Assembly: GCA_007095845.1 (NCBI GenBank)
Contig: SFBI01000041.1
Location: forward strand, 1 to 43,643
Direction of reading: 5' to 3'
From: Microcystis aeruginosa Ma_MB_S_20031200_S102
Lineage (GTDB): Bacteria; Cyanobacteriota; Cyanobacteriia; Cyanobacteriales; Microcystaceae
DNA: 43,643 nt
How positions within the stretch are numbered: position 1 is the stretch's first letter; each line of letters starts with the position of its first letter. Under the pieces are notes generated by a model. That model saw nothing but the letters and a program-made list of their open reading frames with translations. It was not told the origin of the DNA and did not search any database. The position numbers and the translations under genes are program-made. Shown here piece by piece: positions 1-8,729 of this stretch.

Positions 1-310
1 AAGGCTTCGGGTAACAAACTTTCCGGTAAATGGGGAGCTAACCCGGTCAATGCCGAAGCACGGGCGGATTCATCCCCAATCCCTCTGGCAATTTCTAAGG
101 CTTCGGGTAACAAACTTTCAGGTAAATAGGGAGCTAACCCCTCCAATACATTTACACGGTAGGATTCATACTCAATCCCTCTGGCAATTTCTAAAGCTTC
201 CGGTAACAAATTTTCCGGTAAATAGGGAGCTAACCCTGTCAATGCCCAAGCACGGGAGAATTCATCCCCAATCCCTCTGGCAACTTCTAAGGCTTCGGGT
301 AACAAAGTAG
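1..310. repeat. 96-bp tandem repeats coding the STAND sensor domain
   Basis: The unit starts at 1, 97, 193 and 289, an exact 96-bp period (32 codons), and continues beyond the window. Each unit encodes a two-helix motif with core EALEIARGI and LAPYLPE. Copies are close to identical at DNA level, with a few clustered substitutions, which points to recent expansion or gene conversion. Confidence 0.9.
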
Positions 311-2648
311 AAGTAAGATAGGGACTAATTAAACTTAATCCTGCGGCTTGCTTCTTATCATCTTGACTTTGCAGCACATAAGCCAAACCCTGAGCAGGTG
401 TCCAGATTTCCTGCTTAACCAGTGCCGCAATTAATTCTGGTGGAATATTAGCCGCCACACTATTCAGAGAAGTGGTGATTAAAGCATAACGAACCTGTAA
501 CCCCATAGACTCACTCTTGTTCTCAATAAAATGCTCCTCCGCCAGTTGCCAAGCCCGGGAAACATCCTTAATAAAAATTGCCGTTTTCCCTTCCCTTTCA
601 CATTGATTATACCAACCATTATGACCTTCTGCGGTTTCTTCCCTCAGTAATAGATGAATCTGGGCTATCTGTCCCGCTTTTTCCAAATGCCAGAGCAATT
701 GATTATAAATGTAGCCATCATCTGCTAAAGTATGCCAGTTTGATCCCCCTAAATCCCCCTTACTAAGGGGGACTTCCACCTCTTTTCCCCCCTTTTCAAG
801 GGGGGTTAGGGGGGATATCTTAATCTGTCTTTGATACCGTTGTAAAAGCTGTTGATGTGCCTCAGCCATTGATAACCCTAACCCAGGTAATTGATAATCC
901 GTTTCAGGATGAGGAGACGCTAGGATCAGATTTCGGGCTAAATCATGTAACAAATCATGGACGCGATAACTCGTTAATAGTTCACTAGAAACCCCCGTTA
1001 ATAATAAAGCCTTACCGCGTAAATATCTTAAAGTTTGCCTCGCTTCTCTAACCGGACAATCCCATAAAGTCGCCGCCATTTTTTCCGTAATGGTAACATC
1101 ATCGGGTAAAACTCCTAACCAACTAAATTGTCTCAATCTTTGCCCATTTAACCGCTTTAAACTGAGATTAAAGCAAGCAATTAAACTATAATGTTTTCGT
1201 TTTTCTTCATTGGCAGTATCTCCAGCTTCCAAGCGGTCTAAAATTTCTAAATGAGCGATTTCTGCCTGCAAATCTTCTAGTAACTCAGCCCAAGAAACCC
1301 CATCTTTAACTTGTGCCGCTCCCAACTCCAAAGCTAAGGGTAAATAACCGACAATTTTGGCTAATATTTTGGCTTGTTTCTGATCTGCTAAATTTAATTC
1401 ATGCTTTAAATAACCCGTTAATAAGGCTAAAGATTGAGATTCGGTCATTACATTCAAATCATAACGAATTGCCCCTTTAACGGGAACTTCCCTAGTGGTT
1501 ACTAATAATTTAGATTGATTTACTGCTACTCTAAAAGGTTCAATATCTTCTACATTCCAGAGATCATCTACCACTAATAAAGCCCTTTTATCTGCTAATA
1601 AAGTCCTCAAGTGTAAGGATGCCGCATCAATACCAGTCGGCTTAAAATTATAATCTCCTAAAGCTTGAATCCAGCCATGAAGAAAGGATAAAATATCTGG
1701 TTGTTGTCCTAAAGTTGCCCAGAAAATGCCATCAGGAAAATAAGCTTGAACTTCTTTTTCTTGTGCTAATGCCGCCGCTAAAGTGGATTTACCAATACCT
1801 CCTAAGCCATAAATCGCACTAATAACTAAAGTTCCAGTTTTTTCCGTTATTTCTGACAATAAAAGTTTCTTTAACTCAATACTAACCTCTGGACGTTCGA
1901 CAAAATAACTCGGTTTAGGAGGAGCTTGATTACGATAGGAAGAAGATTTTAAAGAAGCGGATATAACCGGTTTAGGTTCAGGATCAATATCATGGTTTTC
2001 TAATATCTCACACCATTCGGGATTGTCATAAACTCTTGCCAAAGATTCAGCTTCTAAAGATGCGGGACGATCTCTAATTGGCTGTTTAGATTGTACCCCA
2101 ATCACTAACCCATTACAAACAATTGCTGATCCCGATGTTCCCTGCCAAGGGGATTGATTTTCTGCTAATCTTTCTAATTGTTCATCGGTGGGTTGGATTT
2201 CTTTGCTATCTTTAATATTTAATAACAACCGGTTATGAGGCGCACGATTAGACACATCGATAGTTCCCTCAATATGTAACCCTGTGGCGTATTTTATCTC
2301 ATCTTCAACATACCGTAAAAATAGAGGAAAGCCCAAAAAGTCAAATTTAACTTTTTGGGTGCTACTCGCATCAGGTAACAACCCAAAACCTACAGGATCA
2401 CAAGTTTCGATAGTTTCTGGTAATTCAACTAAAGCTATATCGATATTATCGGGGGCTTTCCAAATTACTTTAGCGTCTATATCTTGCTTATCAGAATAGT
2501 TTGATGCTGATCTAAATCGTACTTTACAGTCGTTACTATTATCAAATAGATGCCGACAAGTCAAGAGTAAACGTCCCCCAATTCGATAGGCAGTGCCATA
2601 CTTAGGGGCAACAATTTCTAAAGCGCGATCGGGTTGGAATTGGGGCAT
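1..2648 (-). CDS. Trypsin-like protease / NB-ARC STAND ATPase with helical repeats (C-terminus outside window)
   Basis: My own minus-strand translation from ATG at 2648 stays open to the window edge (more than 880 codons). Residues 1-190 are a trypsin-like serine protease with an apparent complete triad: His33 in LLLTCRHL, Asp70 in DIALVEL and Ser172 in QGTSGSAIV. Residues about 245-560 are an NB-ARC STAND ATPase: Walker A GLGGIGKST (281-289), Walker B ALLVVDDLW (356-364), LLVTTRE, the GLPL-like LPLALEL, then a winged helix ending in VHDLLHDLAR, which resembles the MHD motif of plant NLRs. The C-terminus is 32-residue helical repeats. The architecture is that of a protease-armed sensor of the bacterial NLR/STAND type: the repeats would sense a ligand, the NB-ARC would oligomerise and the protease would act. 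The preceding gene on the same strand encodes its probable partner, a Trypco2 protein. No clear Shine-Dalgarno is seen. The ligand and protease target are unknown. Confidence 0.9.
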   Translation of the reverse strand, partial: MPQFQPDRALEIVAPKYGTAYRIGGRLLLTCRHLFDNSNDCKVRFRSASNYSDKQDIDAKVIWKAPDNIDIALVELPETIETCDPVGFGLLPDASSTQKVKFDFLGFPLFLRYVEDEIKYATGLHIEGTIDVSNRAPHNRLLLNIKDSKEIQPTDEQLERLAENQSPWQGTSGSAIVCNGLVIGVQSKQPIRDRPASLEAESLARVYDNPEWCEILENHDIDPEPKPVISASLKSSSYRNQAPPKPSYFVERPEVSIELKKLLLSEITEKTGTLVISAIYGLGGIGKSTLAAALAQEKEVQAYFPDGIFWATLGQQPDILSFLHGWIQALGDYNFKPTGIDAASLHLRTLLADKRALLVVDDLWNVEDIEPFRVAVNQSKLLVTTREVPVKGAIRYDLNVMTESQSLALLTGYLKHELNLADQKQAKILAKIVGYLPLALELGAAQVKDGVSWAELLEDLQAEIAHLEILDRLEAGDTANEEKRKHYSLIACFNLSLKRLNGQRLRQFSWLGVLPDDVTITEKMAATLWDCPVREARQTLRYLRGKALLLTGVSSELLTSYRVHDLLHDLARNLILASPHPETDYQLPGLGLSMAEAHQQLLQRYQRQIKISPLTPLEKGGKEVEVPLSKGDLGGSNWHTLADDGYIYNQLLWHLEKAGQIAQIHLLLREETAEGHNGWYNQCEREGKTAIFIKDVSRAWQLAEEHFIENKSESMGLQVRYALITTSLNSVAANIPPELIAALVKQEIWTPAQGLAYVLQSQDDKKQAAGLSLISPYLTSTLLPEALEVARGIGDEFSRAWALTGLAPYLPENLLPEALEIARGIEYESYRVNVLEGLAPYLPESLLPEALEIARGIGDESARASALTGLAPHLPESLLPEA
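748..816. repeat. Palindromic G/C-run element inserted in frame within the STAND gene
   Basis: Two nested hairpins of CCCCCT/AGGGGG type lie here. They belong to the dispersed GGGGGATTTAGGGGG-style family seen between genes in cyanobacteria; a relative is at 30808-30852. Read on the minus strand they add about 23 residues rich in P, L, K and G (core PLTPLEKGGKEVEVPL) between the NB-ARC/winged-helix part and the repeat domain, without breaking the frame. Confidence 0.8.
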
Positions 2649-2687
2649 AACTTATCGGATTGATGTAACGTATTATTCTGGGATGGC

Positions 2688-2713
2688 GATGGGTTACGCT
2701 TCGCTAACCCATC
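2688..2713. repeat. Short hairpin repeat between trypco2 and the protease-STAND gene
   Basis: GATGGGTTA and TAACCCATC form a 9-bp stem around the loop CGCTTCGC. This matches a common cyanobacterial intergenic hairpin family. It lies in the 118-nt gap between the two co-directional genes and could affect read-through or mRNA stability. That role is inference. Confidence 0.7.
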
Positions 2714-2766
2714 CTACAAATTAACTGCTTTGGGGGCAAGCATTACGTCCCTAGGGGTATAAAATT

Positions 2767-3069
2767 CTAATCGGGAATATCATCACTTCCTGTCAATACA
2801 GGTTTTCCATCTTTCCAAATGGGTTTAAGGGGAATTTTAATTCTATGGGTTATCGTATCCTTGTTGGTGACACCCCCACCCATTTCTACTACCCAAAATT
2901 TTAGCCCACCTTTGCCTTCTTTCGACTGCTCAACCACAAATTGAACCTCTAATTCAATTTCACCCACCTCAAAGCGAATCTGCTCACCCTCAGAGGCTAA
3001 AATAGATTTACTCAGTTCAACCCGCAATGCTTCTAAGGTTTCTCGAAGTCCAACATTATTGATGGCCAT
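2767..3069 (-). CDS. Trypco2 (trypsin-co-occurring domain 2) family protein
   Basis: This is a 100-residue protein with no signal peptide or membrane segment. The sequence LRVELSKSILASEGEQIRF followed by VGEIELEVQFVVE and GGLKFWVVEMGGG fits the Trypco2 domain, a small alpha/beta domain recognised by comparative genomics because it travels with trypsin-like proteases in STAND-ATPase conflict systems. The next gene on the same strand, 118 nt downstream, is exactly such a protease-STAND fusion, so the two probably form one unit. Trypco2 has been proposed to be an adaptor or regulator of the protease; no reaction is known. Family assignment is from memory of the pattern, strengthened by the neighbour. 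Confidence 0.8.
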   Translation of the reverse strand: MAINNVGLRETLEALRVELSKSILASEGEQIRFEVGEIELEVQFVVEQSKEGKGGLKFWVVEMGGGVTNKDTITHRIKIPLKPIWKDGKPVLTGSDDIPD

Positions 3070-3291
3070 ATTAATTCTCTAGTTATTTTTGAAAGATGCA
3101 AACCAAAACCCTTTCAACTCTATCGTTTTTCTGAAACATTAGGGCAGAGGGATTGCCTTTCCCAAATTGAGATAATAGCCCAACCCGATCGCTAAGGGAA
3201 GCGCAGGTTAGGAAAAGAAATCGTCATTCGGCTCCATTACCGACCTCAACAAGGAAATTACAGATTTTTTCAAGCTAGGATCAAAGATTTT
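3070..3291. other. Divergent intergenic region, trypco2 / glnA
   Basis: This is the part of the 314-bp divergent spacer upstream of the NtcA site. It should hold the trypco2 promoter, but I see no convincing -35/-10 pair and no small gene. Confidence 0.4.
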
Positions 3292-3333
3292 GTATCGAAA
3301 AATACAAAACCTGCGAAAGTGACTGTTTAGGAT
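3292..3333 (+). promoter_or_regulatory. NtcA-activated glnA promoter
   Basis: A perfect NtcA site GTA-N8-TAC occupies 3292-3305. It is followed after 22 nt by a -10 element of TAN3T form, TAGGAT (3328-3333). This is the canonical spacing for class II NtcA-activated promoters in cyanobacteria, so nitrogen limitation (2-oxoglutarate) should activate glnA. The remaining leader to the ATG is about 45 nt. Confidence 0.9.
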
Positions 3334-3383
3334 GGTTTTTTTGAGAAGCTTAAGAACCGATCCATACATCAAAGGAGTTTTCC

Positions 3384-4805
3384 ATGCCCGAAACGCCACA
3401 AGAAGTCTTGAAAATGATTCAGGACAACAATATTAAGATTATTGACCTGAAATTTATTGATATGCCCGGTATCTGGCAACATTGCTCGTTCTACTACGAC
3501 CAAATCGATGAAAGCTCTTTCAGCGATGGTGTTGCTTTCGATGGTTCCAGTATTCGCGGTTGGAAAGCAATTAACGAATCTGATATGGCCATGGTTCCCG
3601 ATCCTACCACCGCTTGGATCGATCCCTTCTACAAGGAACCGACCCTAAGCATGATCTGTAGCATTAAAGAACCGAGAACCGGTGAATGGTATAGCCGCGA
3701 TCCTCGCTCTATTGCCCAGAAAGCGATCGATTATCTCGGCACTACCGGTTTAGGTGATACCGTATATTTTGGACCGGAAGCAGAATTTTTCCTTTTTGAT
3801 AGCGCTCGTTTTGACCAAACCGCCAACGCCGGCTATTATTACATGGATAGTGTCGAAGGTCGTTGGAATAGCGGTAAAGACGAAAAAGACGGAAATCTTG
3901 CCTATAAACCCGCCTACAAACAGGGTTATTTCCCCGTTAGTCCCACCGATACCTCTCAAGATATTCGCACGGAAATGCTCTTAACCATGGCCGACTGCGG
4001 AGTTCCCATCGAAAAACATCACCACGAAGTCGCTACCGGTGGTCAAAATGAGTTAGGGATTAAATTCTCTACCCTAGTACGGGCCGCCGACTACTTGATG
4101 ACCTACAAATACTGCATCAAGAACGTGGCTAAGAAATACGGTAAAACCGTCACCTTTATGCCTAAACCCATCTTTGGTGATAATGGTTCTGGGATGCACG
4201 TTCACCAGTCTATCTGGAAAGATGGTCAACCCCTGTTCGCTGGCGATAAATACGCTGGACTCAGCCAAATGGCACTGTACTACATCGGTGGTTTGCTTAA
4301 ACACGCTCCTGCACTCTTAGCTTTAACTAACCCCACCACCAACTCTTACAAGCGTCTCGTCCCCGGTTTTGAGGCCCCAGTAAACCTGGCCTACTCCCAA
4401 GGTAATCGCTCCGCTTCGATTCGGATTCCTTTATCGGGAAGCAACCCGAAAGCTAAACGTTTAGAATTCCGTTGTCCTGACGCAACTTCTAACCCCTACC
4501 TCGCTTTTGCAGCTATGCTCTGTGCGGGTATCGATGGGATTAAAAATCAAATTGAACCGGGAGAACCTCTCGATGTGGATATCTACGAACTCAGTCCCGA
4601 AGAATTGTCAAAAATACCCTCTACCCCCGGTTCTCTGGAAGCAGCTCTAGAAAGTCTCGAAAAAGATCACGCTTTCTTGACCGATTCTGGTGTTTTTACC
4701 GAAGACTTTATCCAAAACTGGATCACCTACAAACTCGATAACGAAGTTAACCCGATGCGCTTACGTCCCCACCCCTACGAGTTCTCTCTCTACTACGATG
4801 TTTAA
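3384..4805 (+). CDS. glnA: Glutamine synthetase, type I
   Basis: This cytoplasmic dodecameric enzyme makes glutamine from glutamate, ammonia and ATP, the entry point of ammonium into cyanobacterial metabolism. The 473-residue length is that of GS type I. Typical motifs include FDGSSIRGW near the N-terminus, [10 protein letters not shown] for metal binding, [24 protein letters not shown] and NRSASIRIP in the active site, and a DIYELSPEE stretch at the place of the adenylylation-loop tyrosine. In cyanobacteria GS is usually controlled by the inactivating factors IF7/IF17 rather than adenylylation. The start is supported by AAGGAG at 3372-3377. An NtcA promoter lies upstream and a hairpin terminator downstream, so it is probably monocistronic. 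Confidence 0.98.
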   Translation: MPETPQEVLKMIQDNNIKIIDLKFIDMPGIWQHCSFYYDQIDESSFSDGVAFDGSSIRGWKAINESDMAMVPDPTTAWIDPFYKEPTLSMICSIKEPRTGEWYSRDPRSIAQKAIDYLGTTGLGDTVYFGPEAEFFLFDSARFDQTANAGYYYMDSVEGRWNSGKDEKDGNLAYKPAYKQGYFPVSPTDTSQDIRTEMLLTMADCGVPIEKHHHEVATGGQNELGIKFSTLVRAADYLMTYKYCIKNVAKKYGKTVTFMPKPIFGDNGSGMHVHQSIWKDGQPLFAGDKYAGLSQMALYYIGGLLKHAPALLALTNPTTNSYKRLVPGFEAPVNLAYSQGNRSASIRIPLSGSNPKAKRLEFRCPDATSNPYLAFAAMLCAGIDGIKNQIEPGEPLDVDIYELSPEELSKIPSTPGSLEAALESLEKDHAFLTDSGVFTEDFIQNWITYKLDNEVNPMRLRPHPYEFSLYYDV

Positions 4806-4832
4806 GGTTTGATTGAATAATCATCAATCCTA

Positions 4833-4861
4833 GGGTAGGCTTTTTGCCTGCCCCTTTTTTT
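4833..4861 (+). terminator. Rho-independent terminator of glnA
   Basis: Stem GGGTAGGC/GCCTGCCC with one G-U pair and a TTTTT loop is followed by a run of seven T. It starts 27 nt after the glnA stop. Confidence 0.9.
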
Positions 4862-4875
4862 CGGAATCAGCAGGG

Positions 4876-5006
4876 GAATTATGAATTATGAATTATGAAT
4901 TATGAATTATGAATTATGAATTATGAATTATGAATTATAAATTATAAATTATAAATTATAAATTATGAATTATGAATTATGAATTATGAATTATGAATTA
5001 TGAATT
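4876..5006. repeat. Heptanucleotide tandem array (TGAATTA)n
   Basis: About 18 uninterrupted copies of the 7-bp unit TGAATTA, with a block of TAAATTA variants in the middle, end in a G-rich tail (GGGGAGCGGGGAGATGGG). The same array with a similar tail recurs at 35245, so this is a dispersed short tandem repeat family. No coding potential is seen. Confidence 0.95.
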
Positions 5007-5048
5007 GGGGAGCGGGGAGATGGGATAATAAATAAAAACTGAATACTG

Positions 5049-5164
5049 ATACTAAATCCGGTTATTAAAAACTGATTATTTATTCCCTTTTGCCTTTTGC
5101 ATGAGTAGAAAACGGGTTTCTCGGAGAAACCCGTTTTCTGTGCGTTACTCAACGGATTTAGTAT
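5049..5164. mobile_element. MITE-like element, 116 bp with 12-bp terminal inverted repeats
   Basis: ATACTAAATCCG (5049-5060) and its perfect inverse CGGATTTAGTAT (5153-5164) bound a segment containing a perfect 16-bp inverted repeat with a one-base centre (5107-5139, AGAAAACGGGTTTCTC arm). An inverted copy of the left 38 bp occurs at 43016-43055, and a relative of the inner hairpin at 38256-38299. There is no transposase, so mobilisation would need one elsewhere. I did not find a clear target duplication. Confidence 0.6.
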
Positions 5165-5232
5165 TACTGCCTAATCAAACAACAATCTTAAGCTTTATCT
5201 CCTCAGTCCTCAACAGTGATAGAATTGCCCTC

Positions 5233-6716
<1,484 letters not shown>

Positions 6717-6732
6717 ACGGGAGTTATGGGAA

Positions 6733-6760
6733 GGGCTGACTTGATTTCAGCCCTATTCCT
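6733..6760 (+). terminator. Hairpin after thiC
   Basis: GGGCTGA (6733-6739) pairs with TCAGCCC (6747-6753) and is followed by a short TATTCCT tail. It lies 17 nt after the thiC stop, between convergent genes, and may also serve the lyase gene on the other strand. Confidence 0.55.
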
Positions 6761-6803
6761 AGGATAAAATTCAAAATTATGGCAATAGCCGCCATTTTTT
6801 TGA

Positions 6804-7343
6804 CTAATTGACCCGTTTTTCTAGATATTGACCGATCATCAATTCTTGACCGGCGCGAGAGATAATAGTTTGTCGAGTGCGATATTGTTGACCGATAAGT
6901 TTAATTTCTTCTTCAAAGACAGAACCGGCGTATTCTGTTCTCAGACAGAGAGTAGAGGGGTTAGGAAAGGTATAAATGGCACTAACGGGTTTATCCGTCG
7001 CAAATCCCCGATCGCGATAGAGAATATTATCTAAAATACCGAATATAGTGGAACCGTTGGAGGGTTTTTTACTCTGGGGACGGAGATAATTACTTTGCCA
7101 AGTCACTTCCGTGCCACCTAATAAAGTTGTATCTTCCAGATTATGTAAACGGGCCAGTTGAATTAATGGTTCACTGCCCTGGGGTAAATATTTAATCTCG
7201 ATGGCGCTGATAACTTCTTGGGGTTCCGTTTCTTGGGTGAGGGTGTAATAACGTCTCTGGGATTGCCAGCGTCCTTCTGTCTGCTTAAAAAAGGCTAAAG
7301 CCAAAGTTTCTAGGGATAATTGGGCGGTTTGAATCAATGTCAT
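6804..7343 (-). CDS. Phycobiliprotein lyase, CpcS/CpeS family
   Basis: Lyases of this lipocalin-fold family attach phycocyanobilin to a cysteine of phycobiliprotein subunits during phycobilisome assembly. The N-terminal block ALAFFKQTEGRWQSQRRYYT is the family signature, followed by beta-strand-rich sequence ending ISRAGQELMIGQYLEKR. I chose ATG 7343 (179 aa), which has GGAAAGG just upstream; an ATG at 7397 would add 18 polar residues with no family match. Whether it is CpcS, CpcU or CpeS cannot be told from sequence alone. It is convergent with thiC and stands alone. Confidence 0.82.
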   Translation of the reverse strand: MTLIQTAQLSLETLALAFFKQTEGRWQSQRRYYTLTQETEPQEVISAIEIKYLPQGSEPLIQLARLHNLEDTTLLGGTEVTWQSNYLRPQSKKPSNGSTIFGILDNILYRDRGFATDKPVSAIYTFPNPSTLCLRTEYAGSVFEEEIKLIGQQYRTRQTIISRAGQELMIGQYLEKRVN

Positions 7344-7507
7344 AGAAATAAAACCTTTCCTGTTTTTTGGTAGAGCAGATTTGTTATCCTTTGTCAAGAG
7401 TTTGCCAGAGAACTGTTACACATCTTAATACAATTATAAGCTGTTAAGTATTTAAATTGCCGGTTGAGATGAGGCAGGAGATGGGGTGGTCACTGCGTGC
7501 GCGTTGC

Positions 7508-7541
7508 GGGGGGTTTTGGGGTTTTGGGGTTTTGGGGTTTT
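7508..7541. repeat. (GGGGTTTT)4 tract, G-quadruplex former
   Basis: Four G-runs (the first of six G) are separated by exact TTTT loops, the same pattern as the ciliate telomere repeat G4T4. On the plus strand it lies about 210 bp upstream of the nadK start. Confidence 0.9.
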
Positions 7542-7551
7542 AGTTGAAATT

Positions 7552-7657
7552 CCCCCACTTCCCCACTTCCCACTTCCCCACTTCCCCACTTCCCCACTTC
7601 CCCACTTCCCCACTTCCCCACTTCCCCACTTCCCCACTTCCCCATTTCCCCATCTCC
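7552..7657. repeat. Octamer array (CCCCACTT)n
   Basis: About 13 copies of CCCCACTT, one shortened by a base and the last changed to CCCCATTT. The minus strand reads (AAGTGGGG)n and so is also G-quadruplex prone. It abuts the G4T4 tract, with the G-rich strand switching between the two. The 7344-7747 spacer holds no gene that I can see. Confidence 0.92.
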
Positions 7658-7747
7658 CAACCCCTTTTTTACCTTTTACTTTTTACCCGATCTGTCCAGT
7701 CTTGCTATTGTTAAAAATATAGAACCTCCGAAAAAGGTCTCAACTCT

Positions 7748-8668
7748 GTGCAGTTAAAACAAGTCATCATTGCTCACAAGGCCAACCATCCCCAAAGTAA
7801 AGCATGGGCGGAAAAATGCGCTAAACAGTTAGAAGCCCGTCAGTGTAAAGTTTTAATGGGACCCAGTGGCTTTAAAGATAATCCCTATCCGGTATTTTTA
7901 GCCTCAGCATCGGAAAAAATCGACCTTGCCATCGTTTTGGGGGGAGATGGAACCATTTTAGCCGCCGCTCGCTATTTAGCTCACGAAGACATTCCAATTT
8001 TAGCGGTGAATGTTGGCGGCCATCTGGGATTTTTAACGGAACCTTTGGAGATTTTCCAAGATACAGAGACGGTCTGGGAGCGTTTACAATCCGATCGCTA
8101 TGCGGTACAACAACGGATGATGTTAATGGCCAGAATCTATGAAGGGGATAAAAGAAACCCGCAGCCAGTGAGCGAGGCATTTTATGCCCTAAACGAGATG
8201 TGTGTGAAACCCGCTAGTATCGATAGGATGCCCACCTCAATCCTCGAAATCGAAGTGGACGGGGAAGTAGTAGATCAGTACCAAGGCGACGGTTTATTAG
8301 TGGCTACTCCCACGGGATCCACCTGTTACACCGCTTCCGCTAATGGTCCGATTATACACCCCGGCATGGAAGCGATCGCCGTCACCCCGATTTGTCCCTT
8401 AAGTCTCTCCAGTCGGCCGATTGTCATTCCCCCAGCATCTCTGGTGAGTATTTGGCCTCTAGGAGACTACGAATTAAATACTAAACTCTGGATGGATGGT
8501 GCTTTAGCCACTTCCATTTGGCCCGGGCAATGGGTGGGAGTTACTAAAGCCGAAAAATTCGCCCAATTTATTATCCTGCGGGAAAGCTATTCTTTTTATC
8601 AGACTCTACAGGAAAAATTGCAATGGGCCGGGGCGAGAATTCATTATGATGGCAATCGTCATAATTAG
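7748..8668 (+). CDS. nadK: NAD kinase
   Basis: This enzyme phosphorylates NAD to NADP with ATP or polyphosphate and supplies NADP to photosynthesis and biosynthesis, in the cytosol. The 306-residue length fits. Motifs are LGGDGTILAAAR (GGDG, around residue 64), NVGGHLGFLTE, the conserved NE...D pair region ALNEMCVKPAS, and GDGLLVATPTGSTCYTASANG, which binds NAD. The start is GTG 7748; no upstream ATG is in frame and the N-terminus VIIAHKANHP is typical. Cyanobacteria often carry two nadK paralogues, and I cannot say which this is. Upstream is an unusual repeat-rich spacer. Confidence 0.95.
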   Translation: MQLKQVIIAHKANHPQSKAWAEKCAKQLEARQCKVLMGPSGFKDNPYPVFLASASEKIDLAIVLGGDGTILAAARYLAHEDIPILAVNVGGHLGFLTEPLEIFQDTETVWERLQSDRYAVQQRMMLMARIYEGDKRNPQPVSEAFYALNEMCVKPASIDRMPTSILEIEVDGEVVDQYQGDGLLVATPTGSTCYTASANGPIIHPGMEAIAVTPICPLSLSSRPIVIPPASLVSIWPLGDYELNTKLWMDGALATSIWPGQWVGVTKAEKFAQFIILRESYSFYQTLQEKLQWAGARIHYDGNRHN

Positions 8669-8685
8669 GACTGGCTAAAGATTTT

Positions 8686-8721
8686 CTGGGGAAAGTGCCT
8701 GATGAGCTTGGTTTTCCCCAG
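8686..8721. terminator. Hairpin between convergent nadK and ATPase genes
   Basis: CTGGGGAAA (8686-8694) and TTTCCCCAG (8713-8721) form a perfect 9-bp stem with an A/T-rich end. It sits in the 61-bp convergent gap, so it could terminate both genes. Confidence 0.5.
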
Positions 8722-8729
8722 GATAGGGA

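Noticed and set aside
50-310. Plus-strand frame of 86 codons with repeated peptide
   Set aside because: It is the antisense reading of the 96-bp repeats of the protease-STAND gene.
7452-7637. Minus-strand frame of repeated Gly/Trp/Lys/Ser peptide
   Set aside because: Translation of the (AAGTGGGG)n array; no start signal and no unrelated sequence around it.
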